DNA from: Burkholderiales bacterium
Lineage (GTDB): Bacteria > Pseudomonadota > Gammaproteobacteria > Burkholderiales > Burkholderiaceae_D
DNA: 55,404 nucleotides
Reading direction: 5' to 3'
NCBI GenBank assembly: GCA_026399895.1
Contig: JAPLQC010000007.1
Span: forward strand, 1 to 55,404
Made by a program: the position numbers and the translations under genes. Positions within the stretch are counted from its first letter, which is position 1; each line of letters opens with the position of its first letter. Below, piece after piece: positions 1 to 10,276 of this stretch. The notes beneath the pieces were generated by a model. That model was not told the origin of the DNA. It was given only the letters and a program-made list of their open reading frames with translations, and did no database searches.

Positions 1-48
1 GCGACTGTCGTGTCCAGCATGCGGTTACTGAAGCCCTCTGAACGTTGT
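1..48 (-). pseudogene. Remnant of a second GAPDH gene 3' end (cut by window edge)
   Basis: Read on the minus strand, these bases encode [12 protein letters not shown], the same residues as the C-terminal helix of the intact gapA that ends about 90 bp away. Roughly eight of the twelve codons differ synonymously from gapA (for example TTC/TTT, CTG/TTA, GAC/GAT). This is therefore a diverged homologue rather than a recent copy. No GAPDH-like sequence in the same strand precedes it, so it is a displaced 3' fragment. What follows beyond base 1 cannot be seen. Confidence 0.6.
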
Positions 49-113
49 GGCTTCGGCCGGCCCTCCGGGCCTAAACGTAGCTTCGCTTCGCGAAGATACG
101 TTAGCCTACGCCG

Positions 114-201
114 CAACGAATGGGGCTACTCGTTTGGTTATTTCGCTGTCATTAGGGCGACGGTGGTATCTAACATGCGATTGCTAAAGCCCCATTCGTT
201 G
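114..201. repeat. 14-bp inverted repeat linking gapA end and its 3' flank
   Basis: The 14 bases at 114-127 (caacgaatggggct) are the exact reverse complement of 188-201, which lie inside the gapA coding sequence and encode the conserved NEWG motif. Read on the plus strand, 115-132 encode NEWGYS, the canonical GAPDH motif in inverted orientation. An imperfect hairpin of about 17 bp, built around cttcg/cgaag, occupies roughly 69-107. The flank looks rearranged. It could also fold as the 3' end of the gapA transcript, although no T-run is present. Confidence 0.5.
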
Positions 202-1148
202 TCATACCACGACGATACTTTGACGAGGCGTCCTGAGACTTTGGTCAGGGTGGCATCGAAATTCGAGGACGCAGGGTTGTGGTTGTAATCGATCGAGACC
301 AACTGCTCGGTGTTGTACGTCAGCACCCCATGCAGCGGACCATCGGCCGCTTCTTTCATGATCGCATTGACTTCTTCGACCGTGGTATCGCGCGCTGCAA
401 TAAAGGACAGATCGACAACCGACACATTGATGGTTGGTACACGAATCGCATAACCATCTAGCTTGCCATCCAACTCGGGCAGCACCAGGCCAACAGCAAC
501 GGCAGCACCGGTTTTGGTTGGGATCATCGACATAGTCGCCGAGCGAGCGCGACGCAGGTCTTCGTGCATCACGTCCGTCAGTACCTGATCGTTGGTGTAA
601 GCATGCACCGTAGTCATCAGACCATTCAATACGCCAATCTTGTCGTTCAGCGGCTTGACCAGTGGTGCCAGGCAGTTGGTGGTGCAGGAGGCGTTTGAGA
701 TCACCGTGTGGGACGATTTCAGTACCGACTGATTGACGCCGTAAACCACTGTCGCATCGACATCCTTGCCGCCGGGTGCCGAGATAATGACTTTCTTGGC
801 GCCACCTTTCAGGTGTGCCGATGCTTTTTCTTTGGAGGTGAAGAAGCCGGTGCACTCGAGCACTACATCAACGCCCAACTCACCCCATGGAATCTGCGCT
901 GGATCGCGCTGGGCAAACACCCGAATCTTGTCGCCGTTGACGATCATGTAATCACCGTCGACCGTCACCGTGCCAGGAAACTTACCGTGGGCTGTGTCGT
1001 AGCGCGTCAGGTGCGCGTTGGACTCTGGCTGGCCGAGATCGTTGATCGCGACGATCTGGATATCATTTTTTTTACCGCCTTCGTAATGCGCGCGCAGTAT
1101 GTTGCGGCCGATTCGACCGTAACCGTTGATGGCAACCTTGATGGTCAT
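138..1148 (-). CDS. gapA: Glyceraldehyde-3-phosphate dehydrogenase, type I
   Basis: Glycolytic and Calvin-type GAPDH. It converts glyceraldehyde 3-phosphate, NAD(P) and phosphate to 1,3-bisphosphoglycerate in the cytosol. The 336-residue protein is full length. It has the N-terminal Rossmann motif NGYGRIGR (residues 8-15), the catalytic loop SNASCTTN with the nucleophilic Cys near residue 155, and the C-terminal [11 protein letters not shown] motif. The ATG is preceded by AGGAGA at good spacing. It lies 44 bp downstream of tkt on the same strand, so the two are probably co-transcribed, as is common in betaproteobacteria. The downstream flank carries a remnant of another GAPDH gene end. Confidence 0.97.
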   Translation of the reverse strand: MTIKVAINGYGRIGRNILRAHYEGGKKNDIQIVAINDLGQPESNAHLTRYDTAHGKFPGTVTVDGDYMIVNGDKIRVFAQRDPAQIPWGELGVDVVLECTGFFTSKEKASAHLKGGAKKVIISAPGGKDVDATVVYGVNQSVLKSSHTVISNASCTTNCLAPLVKPLNDKIGVLNGLMTTVHAYTNDQVLTDVMHEDLRRARSATMSMIPTKTGAAVAVGLVLPELDGKLDGYAIRVPTINVSVVDLSFIAARDTTVEEVNAIMKEAADGPLHGVLTYNTEQLVSIDYNHNPASSNFDATLTKVSGRLVKVSSWYDNEWGFSNRMLDTTVALMTAK

Positions 1149-1192
1149 GGAGTTCTCCTGAGTACGATGGTTATTAACCGTGTCTGGTCAAA

Positions 1193-3201
1193 TTAGTGCA
1201 ATACCGATCTAACCGCGGCCACCACGCGATCGGTGGTGAAGCCAAAATATTTGAACAATGCGCTAGCCGGTGCGGACTCGCCGAAGGTATCAATACCGAT
1301 CACCTTGCCCTCGAGTCCAACATACTTGAACCAGAAATCGGTCACACCGGCTTCGATCGCAACCCGCGGCATGCCTTTGGGCAGCACACTGGCTTGGTAC
1401 TCGGCATCTTGACGCGCGAACACATCAGCACAAGGCATCGACACTACGCGTACCGGCACACCTTCGGCAGCCAATTGCTCGGCTGACTTTAGCGCTAACT
1501 CGATCTCCGAGCCAGTTGCAATAATCAAGGCCTTTGCATTCGGCGCATCACGCAGCACATAGGCCCCACGCGCAATGGCAGCAATCTGCCCCGCATCACG
1601 CTCAACAAAGGGCAAGTTCTGCCGCGAAAAAATCAGGGTACTCGGACCGTCGTGTCGTTTAACCGCCTCAGCCCAAGCTACTGCCGACTCGACGGTATCG
1701 CAAGGACGCCAGTTATCCAATTGCGGTATCAACCGCAAGCTTGAGACATGTTCAACCGATTGATGGGTCGGGCCATCTTCGCCTAACCCGATCGAGTCAT
1801 GCGTAAACACGAACAAAGTGCGTTGCTTCATCAACGCTGCCATCCGAAGTGCATTGCGGCTGTAATCGGAGAAGGTGAGGAAGGTCGCACCAAAAGGAAT
1901 AAAGCCGCCATGCAAAGCAATGCCATTCATCATGGCGCTCATACCGAACTCACGCACACCGTAGTTGATGTGGTTACCGGGTTGTCCGGCGCGCACCGCG
2001 ACGCACTCTTTCCAGTTGGTGAGGTTCGAGCCAGTCAGATCGGCTGATCCACCGAGGAATTCCGGCAACGCGGCCGACAAAGCCTGAATCGCGTTCTGGC
2101 TCGCCTTGCGGGTTGCTATGGTTTCTTTCTTCTCGACGCAGGCAGCAATCATCGCAGCGACTGTTTTATCAAAGCCAGCTGGCAGCTCACCTTTCATGCG
2201 GCGCTCGAATTCTGCGGCATCTGCCGGGAACTGCTGACGGTAGGCAGCGAATGTTGTGCTCCATGCCGACTGCAAATCCTTGCCCTTTGCTTTCGCGTCC
2301 CATGCCGCATACACATCCGCAGGAATCTCGAACGGTGGCGAAGTCCAACCGATGGCTGCGCGCGTGGCAGCGATCTCGGTGTCGCCGAGTGCAGCACGCC
2401 GAGTGCAGCACCATGCACCTTGTCGGTGCCCTGCATAGTGGGCGCACCCTTGCCGATCACGGTCTTACAGCAGATCAGCGTCGGCTTGTTCGACGCCTTG
2501 GCTTTGGTAATCGCAGCGTCAATCGCCGCAACATCATGACCATCGACACTCGGTATCACGTTCCAGCCGTAGGCCTCAAAGCGCTTCGGCGTATCGTCCT
2601 TGAACCAGCCCTCGACGTCACCATCGATGGAAATGCCGTTGTCGTCGTACAGCACGATCAGCTTGGACAGCCCCAGTGTGCCTGCCAGCGAGCAGACTTC
2701 ATGACTGATGCCCTCCATCAGGCAACCGTCACCCAGGAACACATAGGTGTAGTGGTCGACGACATCAAAGCCGGGCTTGTTGAAACGTGCAGCCAGCAAC
2801 CACTCGGCCAGTGCCATACCCACCGCATTTGCAATACCTTGCCCGAGTGGTCCGGTAGTGGTCTCGATACCGGCAGTGATGCCAACCTCGGGATGGCCCG
2901 GCGTCTTTGAGTGCAGCTGGCGGAAATTTTTCAGCTCATCCATCGGCAGGTCGTAACCGGCCAGATGCAGTAAAGCGTAATGCAGCATGGATCCGTGGCC
3001 GTTCGAGACCACGAACCGATCACGATCCGCCCAAGTCGGGTCGGTGGGGTTGTGTCGTAAGTGATTCGACCAAAGCGCGACAGCGATCTCGGCCATACCC
3101 ATCGGCATACCGGGGTGGCCAGAGTTAGCTTTTTGTACGGCATCCATTGCTAACGCGCGAATCGCGTTCGCCATATTGCGGGTATCTTGGGAGGTAGTCA
3201 T
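1193..3201 (-). pseudogene. tkt: Transketolase, frameshifted by a 14-bp tandem duplication
   Basis: Transketolase is the thiamine-diphosphate enzyme of the pentose phosphate and Calvin pathways. The N-terminal part runs from ATG at 3201 ([15 protein letters not shown], then [22 protein letters not shown] and [19 protein letters not shown]). Just after HGAALG the frame is lost at a perfect 14-bp tandem duplication (2384-2411). The rest continues in another frame: [27 protein letters not shown], the [14 protein letters not shown] active-site motif, and the C-terminus to 1193. Removing one 14-bp copy gives one uninterrupted protein of 664 residues, a normal length. As written, translation stops at 2194 in the shifted frame, without the pyrimidine-binding and C-terminal domains. 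Either this copy is inactive, or the duplication is an assembly artefact or a variable allele. Confidence 0.93.
2384..2411. repeat. Perfect 14-bp tandem duplication inside tkt
   Basis: The unit gccgagtgcagcac occurs at 2384-2397 and again, without mismatch, at 2398-2411. Fourteen is not a multiple of three, so the duplication alone accounts for the tkt frameshift. Deleting either copy restores the expected transketolase sequence across the junction. Confidence 0.98.
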
Positions 3202-3343
3202 GTTGGCAAGCCGGGCTAGATTCGACGGCCGTCGGCGGCGAGGGCGCAGACCGGTGGAAAAGGCCGCGATTTTACCAGACCACCCCCGTCCACTTACAAT
3301 CAGTGAGTGCCTTCATCCACCCCGCTCAGCGCCATTATTTCCC

Positions 3344-4069
3344 ATGCCACGCTTCTACCTTGATCAATCCCTCGAGATCGGCATGCAATGCGAGCTGCCG
3401 GAGGACCTCAGCCACCATATCGGCGTGTTACGCCTGAAGGTGGGCGACACGGTCACGCTGTTTAACGGTCGTGGTGGCGAGTTCGCTGCCACCTTAAGCG
3501 CCATGGAGAAGCGTCGCGTCACCGCGCACATCAAGACCTTCGACGCGCGCGAGGCCGAACCGGGACACTCACTGACTCTGGCGCAGGCGCTGCCCGAGGG
3601 CACCAAAATGGACTGGGTGATCGAGAAAGCCGTGGAACTTGGGGTCACCGCGATACAACCGCTGATGGCAGCACGCTCGGTCGTGCGCTTAAGCGATGAG
3701 CGCGCCGGCAAAAAATTGGCACATTGGCGTGCGATCGTTGCAGCAGCCTCGGCGCAGTGTGGCCGTAATCGGCTGCCTTCGGTCGCGATGCCGCAGGCGT
3801 TCTCAAGCTGGATAGATCAGCATGATCTGCACCCCCGCATTCTGCTGTCGCCGCGCGGCCAGCAATCGCTGACCGATTGGGCTCGGCATCGCGCCCCGCA
3901 AGCCATCACCCTCATCATTGGCCCCGAGGGCGGCTTGAACGAAGCGGAGGAACAGGCCGCCATCTCGCGTGGCGCTATTTGTCTTTCCATCGGCAGCCGG
4001 GTACTACGAACCGAAACTGCAAGTATTACGGCAATTGCGGCGCTACACGCGTTGTGGGGAGAGTTCTGA
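3344..4069 (+). CDS. rsmE: 16S rRNA (uracil(1498)-N3)-methyltransferase
   Basis: RsmE is a SPOUT-class enzyme that methylates N3 of U1498 of 16S rRNA using S-adenosylmethionine. The 241-residue protein matches the family length. It has the N-terminal PUA-like domain (HHIGVLRLKVGDTVTLFNGRG), the central KMDWVIEKAVELGVTAIQP segment, and the C-terminal knotted SAM-binding motif IIGPEGGLNEAEE followed by LGSRVLR-type residues (IGSRVLRTETA). The frame is open upstream, but the ATG giving MPRFYLDQ matches the family start. It is divergent from tkt across about 140 bp. Confidence 0.93.
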   Translation: MPRFYLDQSLEIGMQCELPEDLSHHIGVLRLKVGDTVTLFNGRGGEFAATLSAMEKRRVTAHIKTFDAREAEPGHSLTLAQALPEGTKMDWVIEKAVELGVTAIQPLMAARSVVRLSDERAGKKLAHWRAIVAAASAQCGRNRLPSVAMPQAFSSWIDQHDLHPRILLSPRGQQSLTDWARHRAPQAITLIIGPEGGLNEAEEQAAISRGAICLSIGSRVLRTETASITAIAALHALWGEF

Positions 4070-4122
4070 GTCACTCCTGTCCCAGCGGCTCGAAGGCTTA
4101 AGGGACGCAATGGCAGGGCTGA

Positions 4123-4188
4123 TTCGGCCGCGAATTCGACGCGAATGGGCCGCGATTTAGCCGAGATTTGGCCGAGATTGACCTGCCG
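4123..4188. repeat. Six degenerate 11-bp tandem units upstream of ribF
   Basis: Consecutive 11-base units are ttcggccgcga, attcgacgcga, atgggccgcga, tttagccgaga, tttggccgaga and a decayed ttgacctgccg. Units four and five differ at one base. The period is one helical turn. The array lies between the rsmE stop and the candidate ribF promoter. Confidence 0.75.
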
Positions 4189-4194
4189 AACCCA

Positions 4195-4223
4195 CAAGAA
4201 GGCCGCGCGAAAGCCTCTATAAT
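4195..4223 (+). promoter_or_regulatory. Candidate ribF promoter with perfect -10 box
   Basis: TATAAT is present at 4218-4223. The hexamer 17 bp upstream (caagaa, 4195-4200) is a poor -35 match. Transcription would start near 4230, giving a leader of about 30 nt before the ATG at 4262. It would serve ribF-ileS-lspA and probably the genes after them. Confidence 0.5.
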
Positions 4224-4261
4224 CGAGGGTTTTCAATGTGGCGGCGCTCGATAGCCATTCC

Positions 4262-5215
4262 ATGAGAGTTTTTCGCGGACTCCCCAACGCTGAATCGCGT
4301 CGCCCTTGCGCGCTTACCATCGGAAATTTCGATGGCGTGCATCGCGGCCATCGCGCGCTGCTCGAGCAACTCTCGGCGGCGGCGAAACGGCTGCGCGTCG
4401 AAACTGCGGTCATGACTTTCGAGCCGCACCCGCGCGAGTACTTCGCACAGCTCGCTGGTGATGAGTCGCGCGCACCACGACGTATTGCAAATTTACGCGA
4501 CAAGCTGCAGGCGCTGGCAGACTGTGGTGTTGATCGCGTGATTGTCGAGCATTTCAACGCATCGTTTGCTGCGCAGCCCGCAGAGCGCTTCATCGAGGAA
4601 ATTTTGGTCGACGGCCTGCATGTGAAATGGTTGATCGTTGGCGATGACTTCCGCTTCGGCGCCAAGCGCACGGGTGATCTGGCTATGCTGCAAGCGGCTG
4701 GGCAGCAGTTTGGCTTTGAGGTCGTGGCCCTGCCTACGGTCACGCATGATGCGACGCGAATCTCATCATCTGCAGTGCGGGCAGCTTTATTCGAAGGCGA
4801 CTTCGACCGAACACGTGAACTGCTGGGCCACCCGTATGCGATCTCGGGTCATGTGCAGCATGGACGAAAGCTGGGCCGCACGATCGGCTTTCCAACCCTG
4901 AACCTGAAAATCGCGCACCGCCGTCCGGCCTTGTCCGGCATTTTTGTAGTGCAAGTGCATGGGCTCGCCGAACATCCATTGCCTGCAGTCGCCAGCCTCG
5001 GCGTTCGACCTACCGTTGAGGATAATGGCCGCGTGCTGCTGGAAGTTCATCTGTTTGATTTTTCCGGTGACTGCTACGGCAAATTGCTCCGTGTCGAGTT
5101 CTTGAAGAAATTACGCGACGAAGAAAAATATGACGATCTTCAAACGTTGACGCAAGCCATCGATAACGATGCACGAAACGCGAGAGCTTTTTTCGCAGAA
5201 CAAATAACCGCCTGA
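4262..5215 (+). CDS. ribF: Bifunctional riboflavin kinase / FAD synthetase
   Basis: RibF phosphorylates riboflavin to FMN and adenylylates FMN to FAD. The N-terminal FAD-synthetase domain shows the nucleotidyltransferase motif TIGNFDGVHRGH and a later SSSAVRAAL segment. The C-terminal kinase domain shows GHVQHGRKLGRTIGFPTLNL and the LRVEFLKKLRDEEKYD helix. ATG at 4262 (MRVFRGLPN) matches the usual start and gives 317 residues. An in-frame GTG 24 bp upstream is possible but lies very close to the predicted transcription start. The gene is followed after 34 bp by ileS, a standard betaproteobacterial arrangement. Confidence 0.95.
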   Translation: MRVFRGLPNAESRRPCALTIGNFDGVHRGHRALLEQLSAAAKRLRVETAVMTFEPHPREYFAQLAGDESRAPRRIANLRDKLQALADCGVDRVIVEHFNASFAAQPAERFIEEILVDGLHVKWLIVGDDFRFGAKRTGDLAMLQAAGQQFGFEVVALPTVTHDATRISSSAVRAALFEGDFDRTRELLGHPYAISGHVQHGRKLGRTIGFPTLNLKIAHRRPALSGIFVVQVHGLAEHPLPAVASLGVRPTVEDNGRVLLEVHLFDFSGDCYGKLLRVEFLKKLRDEEKYDDLQTLTQAIDNDARNARAFFAEQITA

Positions 5216-5249
5216 GCAACGCTCAACTAACACCTAACCCTCGCCTTCC

Positions 5250-8111
5250 ATGTCCGATAACAGCAAGAAGTCAGAGAGCAAGTACCCGGTCAATATGACC
5301 GAGACCGTATTTCCGATGCGTGGTGATCTCGCCAAGCGCGAGCCGCAGTGGGTCGCTGCCTGGCAAAAGAAAGGTTTGTATGAGCGTATTCGCAAAGCCT
5401 CAGCCGGTCGCCCGAAGTTCATCTTGCATGATGGCCCGCCTTACGCCAACGGGGATATTCATATCGGGCACGCGGTCAACAAAATCTTGAAAGACATGAT
5501 CGTCAAGACACGTCAGCTCGACGGTTTTGATGCGCAGTATGTGCCGGGATGGGATTGCCACGGCATGCCGATTGAAATTCAGATTGAGAAGCAGTACGGC
5601 AAGCACCTGCCCACCGCGGAAGTGCTCGCGAAGTCACGCGCTTATGCCGCTGAACAAATCGAGCGCCAGAAGAAAGACTTCATCCGCTTGGGCGTACTGG
5701 GTGCTTGGGATAACCCGTATCTGACGATGAACCCGCGCAATGAAGCAGACGAAATTCGCGCGCTCGGCAAGATTCTTGAAAAAGGTTACGTTTACCGCGG
5801 ACTAAAGCCGGTCAACTGGTGTTTTGATTGCGGCTCGGCGCTGGCTGAAGCGGAAGTCGAGTATCAGGACAAACGTGATCCTGCGATTGATGTCGGCTTC
5901 CCGTTTGCCGAAAACGAGAAAATCGCACAAGCCTTCGGTCTGGCATCACTACCGACACAGAAGGGCTTTTTGATTATCTGGACCACCACGCCTTGGACCA
6001 TCCCGTCGAACCAGGCGCTCAATATGCACCCGGAGTTCGACTACGCATTGGTGCAAACCGAGCGTAACGGGGAGCCATTGCTGCTGATCCTCGCGCAAGC
6101 ACTGGTAGAAAGCTGCCTGCAGCGTTACGGCTTGCAAGGCAACGTGATCGCGACCACCAAAGGCGAGCGCTTGTCGCTGGTGAAATTCCATCACCCGCTA
6201 GCTAGCGTCGATAAAGGCTATGACCGCTTGTCGCCGGTCTATCTGGGCGACTATGTCACCGCCGATTCCGGCACGGGCATCGTGCACTCTGCACCTGCTT
6301 ACGGCCTGGAAGACTATGCTTCCTGCAAAGCGCATGGCATGCGTGATGATGAAATTCTGAGCCCGGTGATGGGTGATGGGCACTTTGCCTCGACGCTGCC
6401 GCTATTCGGTGGCATGACGATCTGGGAAGCATCGAAGCCGATTTGCGCTGCACTTGAGCAGGCGGGTGCGCTGTTCAAACTGGTGATGTTTGACCATAGC
6501 TACATGCACTGCTGGCGCCACAAAACACCGATTGTTTACCGAGCTACCTCACAGTGGTTTGCATCGATGGATCGCCAGCCTAAAGCGGGTGGTGCCAATT
6601 TGCGCGAGACTGCATTAGCCGCTGTTGAAGCGACCCGGTTCTTTCCGGCATGGGGGAAAGCACGCCTACACGGCATGATTGCCAACCGACCCGACCGGAC
6701 ACTGTCGCGTCAGCGGCAGTGGGGCGTGCCGATGCCCTTCTTCGTTCACAAGGAGACCGGTGAACTGCACCCGGAGACACCTGCGCTGTTAGAGAAAGTG
6801 GCCATCTTAGTTGAGCAACATGGCATCGAGGCTTGGCATCAAATTGACCTTGCAGAGTTTCTTGGTGCAGATGCCGCTCACTATGAAAAAAATCGTGACA
6901 CGCTGGATGTCTGGTTTGATTCCGGCGCGACTCACTACACCGTGCTACGCGGCTCACATAAGAGTGAGTTGCAATTCCCCGCAGACTTGTATCTGGAAGG
7001 CTCGGATCAGCACCGCGGCTGGTTCCACTCTTCGCTACTGACCGGCGCCATGCTGGACGGTCGCGCGCCTTACAAAGCGCTGTTGACGCATGGCTTTGTG
7101 GTCGATGGCGAAGGCAAGAAAATGTCCAAGTCCAAGGGCAATGTGGTCGCACCGCAAAAAGTGTCCGATACCTTGGGTGCCGAAATTCTGCGCCTGTGGG
7201 TAGCGGCGACCGATTACTCAGGCGAGCTATCGATTTCCGATGAAATTTTGAAGCGCGTGGTCGAAAGCTACCGCCGCATCCGAAACACACTGCGCTTCTT
7301 GCTGGCAAATACTTCGGACTTCAACAGCGCAAGCGATGCGGTTGCGATTGATCAGTTACTGGAAATCGATCGCTATGCCATCGCACGCATGGCGCAATTG
7401 CAGGATGAAATTCGTGCTCATTTCAACGAGTATGAGTTCCATCCTGTCGTCGCTAAGCTGCAGATGTACTGCTCGGAAGATCTGGGCGGTTTCTACCTGG
7501 ATATTCTTAAGGATCGCTTGTATACCAGCGGCGTTGATTCTGCTGCGCGGCGCTCGGCTCAAACGGCCATCTGGTATATCACGCAGTCGCTATTGCGACT
7601 AATGGCACCGATACTATCGTTCACCGCCGAAGAGGCCTGGGCGGTGTTTAACAATGATGCAGATTATCAAGCCAGTGGTGAAACGATTTTCACGCAGCAG
7701 TTTTATCCGCTACCCGCCGTGAATAACGGCGCTGCTCTGCTCAAGCGCTACGAGGCACTGCGTGAAATCCGCGCAGGCGTGTTGAAGCAATTGGAAGAAG
7801 TGCGCGCATCAGGCTCGATTGGTTCTTCGCTGCAGGCTGAAGTTGAAATTCACGCCTCGGGCGATCAATTGGCGCTGCTGCAAAGTTTTGGTGAAGATTT
7901 GAAATTCGTCCTGATTACATCGTCTGCCACGGTAGTACCGGTAGCGAGCGCAGCAGAAGAAAAATTGATCGTCACACCTTCGGCGTACACTAAATGCGAG
8001 CGCTGCTGGCATTACCGCGCAGATGTTGGTGTCGATCATCACCACCCCGGACTTTGTGGCCGCTGCGTTGCCAATCTGTTTGGCACGGCCGAGTCACGCC
8101 GTATCGCTTAA
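5250..8111 (+). CDS. ileS: Isoleucyl-tRNA synthetase
   Basis: Class I aminoacyl-tRNA synthetase that charges tRNA-Ile and edits misactivated valine. At 953 residues it is full length for the bacterial type. It has [12 protein letters not shown] (HIGH signature), the CP1 editing domain with [12 protein letters not shown], the KMSKSKGN signature near residue 625, an anticodon-binding domain, and a C-terminal zinc finger (CERCWHYR and [10 protein letters not shown]). It sits between ribF and lspA, with lspA starting 15 bp after its stop, so all three are probably translated from one message. Confidence 0.98.
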   Translation: MSDNSKKSESKYPVNMTETVFPMRGDLAKREPQWVAAWQKKGLYERIRKASAGRPKFILHDGPPYANGDIHIGHAVNKILKDMIVKTRQLDGFDAQYVPGWDCHGMPIEIQIEKQYGKHLPTAEVLAKSRAYAAEQIERQKKDFIRLGVLGAWDNPYLTMNPRNEADEIRALGKILEKGYVYRGLKPVNWCFDCGSALAEAEVEYQDKRDPAIDVGFPFAENEKIAQAFGLASLPTQKGFLIIWTTTPWTIPSNQALNMHPEFDYALVQTERNGEPLLLILAQALVESCLQRYGLQGNVIATTKGERLSLVKFHHPLASVDKGYDRLSPVYLGDYVTADSGTGIVHSAPAYGLEDYASCKAHGMRDDEILSPVMGDGHFASTLPLFGGMTIWEASKPICAALEQAGALFKLVMFDHSYMHCWRHKTPIVYRATSQWFASMDRQPKAGGANLRETALAAVEATRFFPAWGKARLHGMIANRPDRTLSRQRQWGVPMPFFVHKETGELHPETPALLEKVAILVEQHGIEAWHQIDLAEFLGADAAHYEKNRDTLDVWFDSGATHYTVLRGSHKSELQFPADLYLEGSDQHRGWFHSSLLTGAMLDGRAPYKALLTHGFVVDGEGKKMSKSKGNVVAPQKVSDTLGAEILRLWVAATDYSGELSISDEILKRVVESYRRIRNTLRFLLANTSDFNSASDAVAIDQLLEIDRYAIARMAQLQDEIRAHFNEYEFHPVVAKLQMYCSEDLGGFYLDILKDRLYTSGVDSAARRSAQTAIWYITQSLLRLMAPILSFTAEEAWAVFNNDADYQASGETIFTQQFYPLPAVNNGAALLKRYEALREIRAGVLKQLEEVRASGSIGSSLQAEVEIHASGDQLALLQSFGEDLKFVLITSSATVVPVASAAEEKLIVTPSAYTKCERCWHYRADVGVDHHHPGLCGRCVANLFGTAESRRIA

Positions 8112-8126
8112 TTCAGGACTCAACTC

Positions 8127-8606
8127 ATGGCCAGAAAATTAACCGGCCTGCTACTGTGGCTCGGCATTGCAGTCATCGTGGTACTGCTTGATCAGGTTTC
8201 CAAGATCACCATGTCGCGTTTACTGGTGTACGGGCAATCGGAAATGATCACGCCTTATTTCAACTTGGTGATGGTCTACAACCAAGGGGCAGCGTTCAGC
8301 TTTCTGGCCAACTCGGGCGGCTGGCAGCGCTGGTTTTTCAGTGGCTTGGCCTTTGTGGTGTCGCTGGTGATTATCTGGATGCTGCATAAAAACGCGACGC
8401 AACGTCTGTTTTGCTGGGCGCTCACCCTGATTCTGGGCGGCGCGGTCGGTAACCTGATCGATCGGGTACTGTATGGCCATGTGATCGACTTTCTCGATTT
8501 TCATATTGGCACGCTGCACTGGCCGGCATTCAACGTGGCCGATAGCGCGATTACCGTGGGTGCGGCATTATTCGTGCTGGACGAATTGCGACGAGTCAAT
8601 CGTTGA
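8127..8606 (+). CDS. lspA: Lipoprotein signal peptidase (signal peptidase II)
   Basis: Inner-membrane aspartyl protease that cleaves prolipoproteins before the lipid-modified Cys. The 159-residue protein has four hydrophobic segments and the family motifs: DQVSKI near residue 23, [18 protein letters not shown] containing one catalytic Asp, and FNVADSAI containing the other. It lies directly after ileS. Its stop codon is next to the coaBC start, with only 5 bp between its stop and the chosen ATG. Confidence 0.97.
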   Translation: MARKLTGLLLWLGIAVIVVLLDQVSKITMSRLLVYGQSEMITPYFNLVMVYNQGAAFSFLANSGGWQRWFFSGLAFVVSLVIIWMLHKNATQRLFCWALTLILGGAVGNLIDRVLYGHVIDFLDFHIGTLHWPAFNVADSAITVGAALFVLDELRRVNR

Positions 8607-8611
8607 ACCCC

Positions 8612-9805
8612 ATGACGCTTGCAGGCAAACACATCGTACTTGGCCTCTCAGGCGGCATTGCCTGCTACAAGGCCGCAGAACTAGTGCGTGGACTGGTGAA
8701 AGCCGGTGCGCAAGTACAAGTGGTGATGACGGCGTCTGCACAGCAATTCATTACACCCGTCACGATGCAGGCCTTATCCGGGCGCCCGGTGTTCTCAAAT
8801 CAGTGGGATAGCCGCATCTCCAATCACATGGCGCATATTGACCTGACCCGAGAAGCGGACGCGATCGTGATCGCACCATGCTCAGCAGACTTCATGCGCA
8901 AGCTGGTGCATGGCGCGGCAGATGATTTGCTGTCAGCGCTTTGTCTGGCACGCCCAGCAACACTACCGCTGCTGGTTGCACCAGCGATGAATGTCGAGAT
9001 GTGGGAAAACCCTGCGACACAGCGTAACGCCGCGCAGCTTCGGCAAGACGGTGTGCACCTGCTAGGCCCGGTCGCGGGTGAGCAAGCCTGTGGTGAAACC
9101 GGCCTCGGTCGCATGATGGAACCCGAGTCACTGCTGGAGTCGCTGACGAGCTTCTTTTATCCGAAGCAGCTACTCGGCAAAAAAGTATTGATCACAGCAG
9201 GCCCGACCTTTGAACCGATTGACCCGGTACGCGGCATTACCAACCTCTCGTCCGGCAAGATGGGGTATGCGATTGCGCGTGCCGCTGCGATGGCGGGTGC
9301 TACCGTCACCATGGTGTCTGGCCCGACTGCACTCACGCCACCGAGCGGCGTACAAACCGTTTCAGTGACCACCGCCCGGCAGATGTATGACGCGGTGATG
9401 GCGAGTGTTAGCGATAAAGACGTTTTCATCGCGGTAGCAGCGGTCGCTGACTGGCAGGTGACCGAGGTCAGCGCACAGAAGATCAAGAAGCAGGATGCCG
9501 CTGCGCCATCGCTCTCGTTCAAGGAAAACCCGGATATTTTGGCAGCGGTTGCCGCGTTGCCCGCGCCACCTTACTGCGTTGGCTTTGCGGCTGAATCGGA
9601 AAATCTGCTCGAGTACGGCGCTGCAAAACGTTTGAAGAAAAATATTCCGCTATTGGTTGGCAATATTGGCCATCAAACCTTCGGCAAAGATGACAATGAA
9701 CTCGTGCTGTTTGATGCGCAGGGTCAACATCCCTTACCACGCGCGAGTAAAGATCAGCTGGCAGACAGACTGATCATCGAGATCGCAAAACGATTAACAC
9801 CCTGA
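8612..9805 (+). CDS. coaBC: Phosphopantothenoylcysteine decarboxylase / phosphopantothenate-cysteine ligase
   Basis: Bifunctional CoA-biosynthesis enzyme (Dfp). It joins phosphopantothenate to cysteine and decarboxylates the product. The N-terminal flavoprotein CoaC domain shows [14 protein letters not shown], the HIDL segment with the active-site His, and APAMNVEMW. The C-terminal CoaB domain shows [28 protein letters not shown] and AAVADW. The chosen ATG gives 397 residues. A TTG nine bases earlier, overlapping the lspA stop, would add three. It is followed 11 bp later by dut, a frequent coaBC-dut pairing. Confidence 0.96.
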   Translation: MTLAGKHIVLGLSGGIACYKAAELVRGLVKAGAQVQVVMTASAQQFITPVTMQALSGRPVFSNQWDSRISNHMAHIDLTREADAIVIAPCSADFMRKLVHGAADDLLSALCLARPATLPLLVAPAMNVEMWENPATQRNAAQLRQDGVHLLGPVAGEQACGETGLGRMMEPESLLESLTSFFYPKQLLGKKVLITAGPTFEPIDPVRGITNLSSGKMGYAIARAAAMAGATVTMVSGPTALTPPSGVQTVSVTTARQMYDAVMASVSDKDVFIAVAAVADWQVTEVSAQKIKKQDAAAPSLSFKENPDILAAVAALPAPPYCVGFAAESENLLEYGAAKRLKKNIPLLVGNIGHQTFGKDDNELVLFDAQGQHPLPRASKDQLADRLIIEIAKRLTP

Positions 9806-9816
9806 GTCGGTTAACC

Positions 9817-10266
9817 ATGAAAACCATTGACGTCAAAGTAGTGGATCAGCGGCTGCGTGAACAAATGCCCGCCTACGCCACGCCAGGCAGCGCAGGTCTC
9901 GATCTGCGTGCCTGCATCAACGCACCACTCACACTAGAGCCGGGTAGTACGCATCTGATACCGACGGGCCTTGCTATCCATATCGCCGATCCTGCTTACG
10001 CGGCGATGATCTTGCCGCGCAGTGGCATGGGTCACAAGCACGGTATCGTGCTTGGTAATTTGGTGGGCCTCATTGATTCAGACTACCAGGGCGAGCTGAT
10101 GGTCTCGGCTTGGAATCGGGGCAGTAGTGCTTTCGTATTAAACCCGATGGAGCGTCTAGCGCAGTTAGTGATCGTTCCCGTGCTGCAGGTTGCCTTTAAT
10201 GTCGTCGAGTCGTTCACTGAAACCGAGCGCGGCGCCGGTGGCTTTGGAAGCACTGGCAAGGGCTGA
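9817..10266 (+). CDS. dut: dUTP diphosphatase
   Basis: Trimeric dUTPase that hydrolyses dUTP to dUMP, keeping uracil out of DNA and supplying dTMP synthesis. All five family motifs are visible in 149 residues: [20 protein letters not shown] (with the phosphate-binding Ser), [15 protein letters not shown] (with the catalytic Asp), [10 protein letters not shown], and the mobile C-terminal arm [10 protein letters not shown]. It is in the same operon as coaBC, and the next gene starts 10 bp after its stop. Confidence 0.98.
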   Translation: MKTIDVKVVDQRLREQMPAYATPGSAGLDLRACINAPLTLEPGSTHLIPTGLAIHIADPAYAAMILPRSGMGHKHGIVLGNLVGLIDSDYQGELMVSAWNRGSSAFVLNPMERLAQLVIVPVLQVAFNVVESFTETERGAGGFGSTGKG

Positions 10267-10276
10267 GACACACACA

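Noticed and set aside
10..288. Open frame on the plus strand with an internal repeat (SSMRLLKP and VSNMRLLKP)
   Set aside because: It is the antisense of the gapA 3' end and of the GAPDH remnant. The repeat is explained by those two GAPDH ends.
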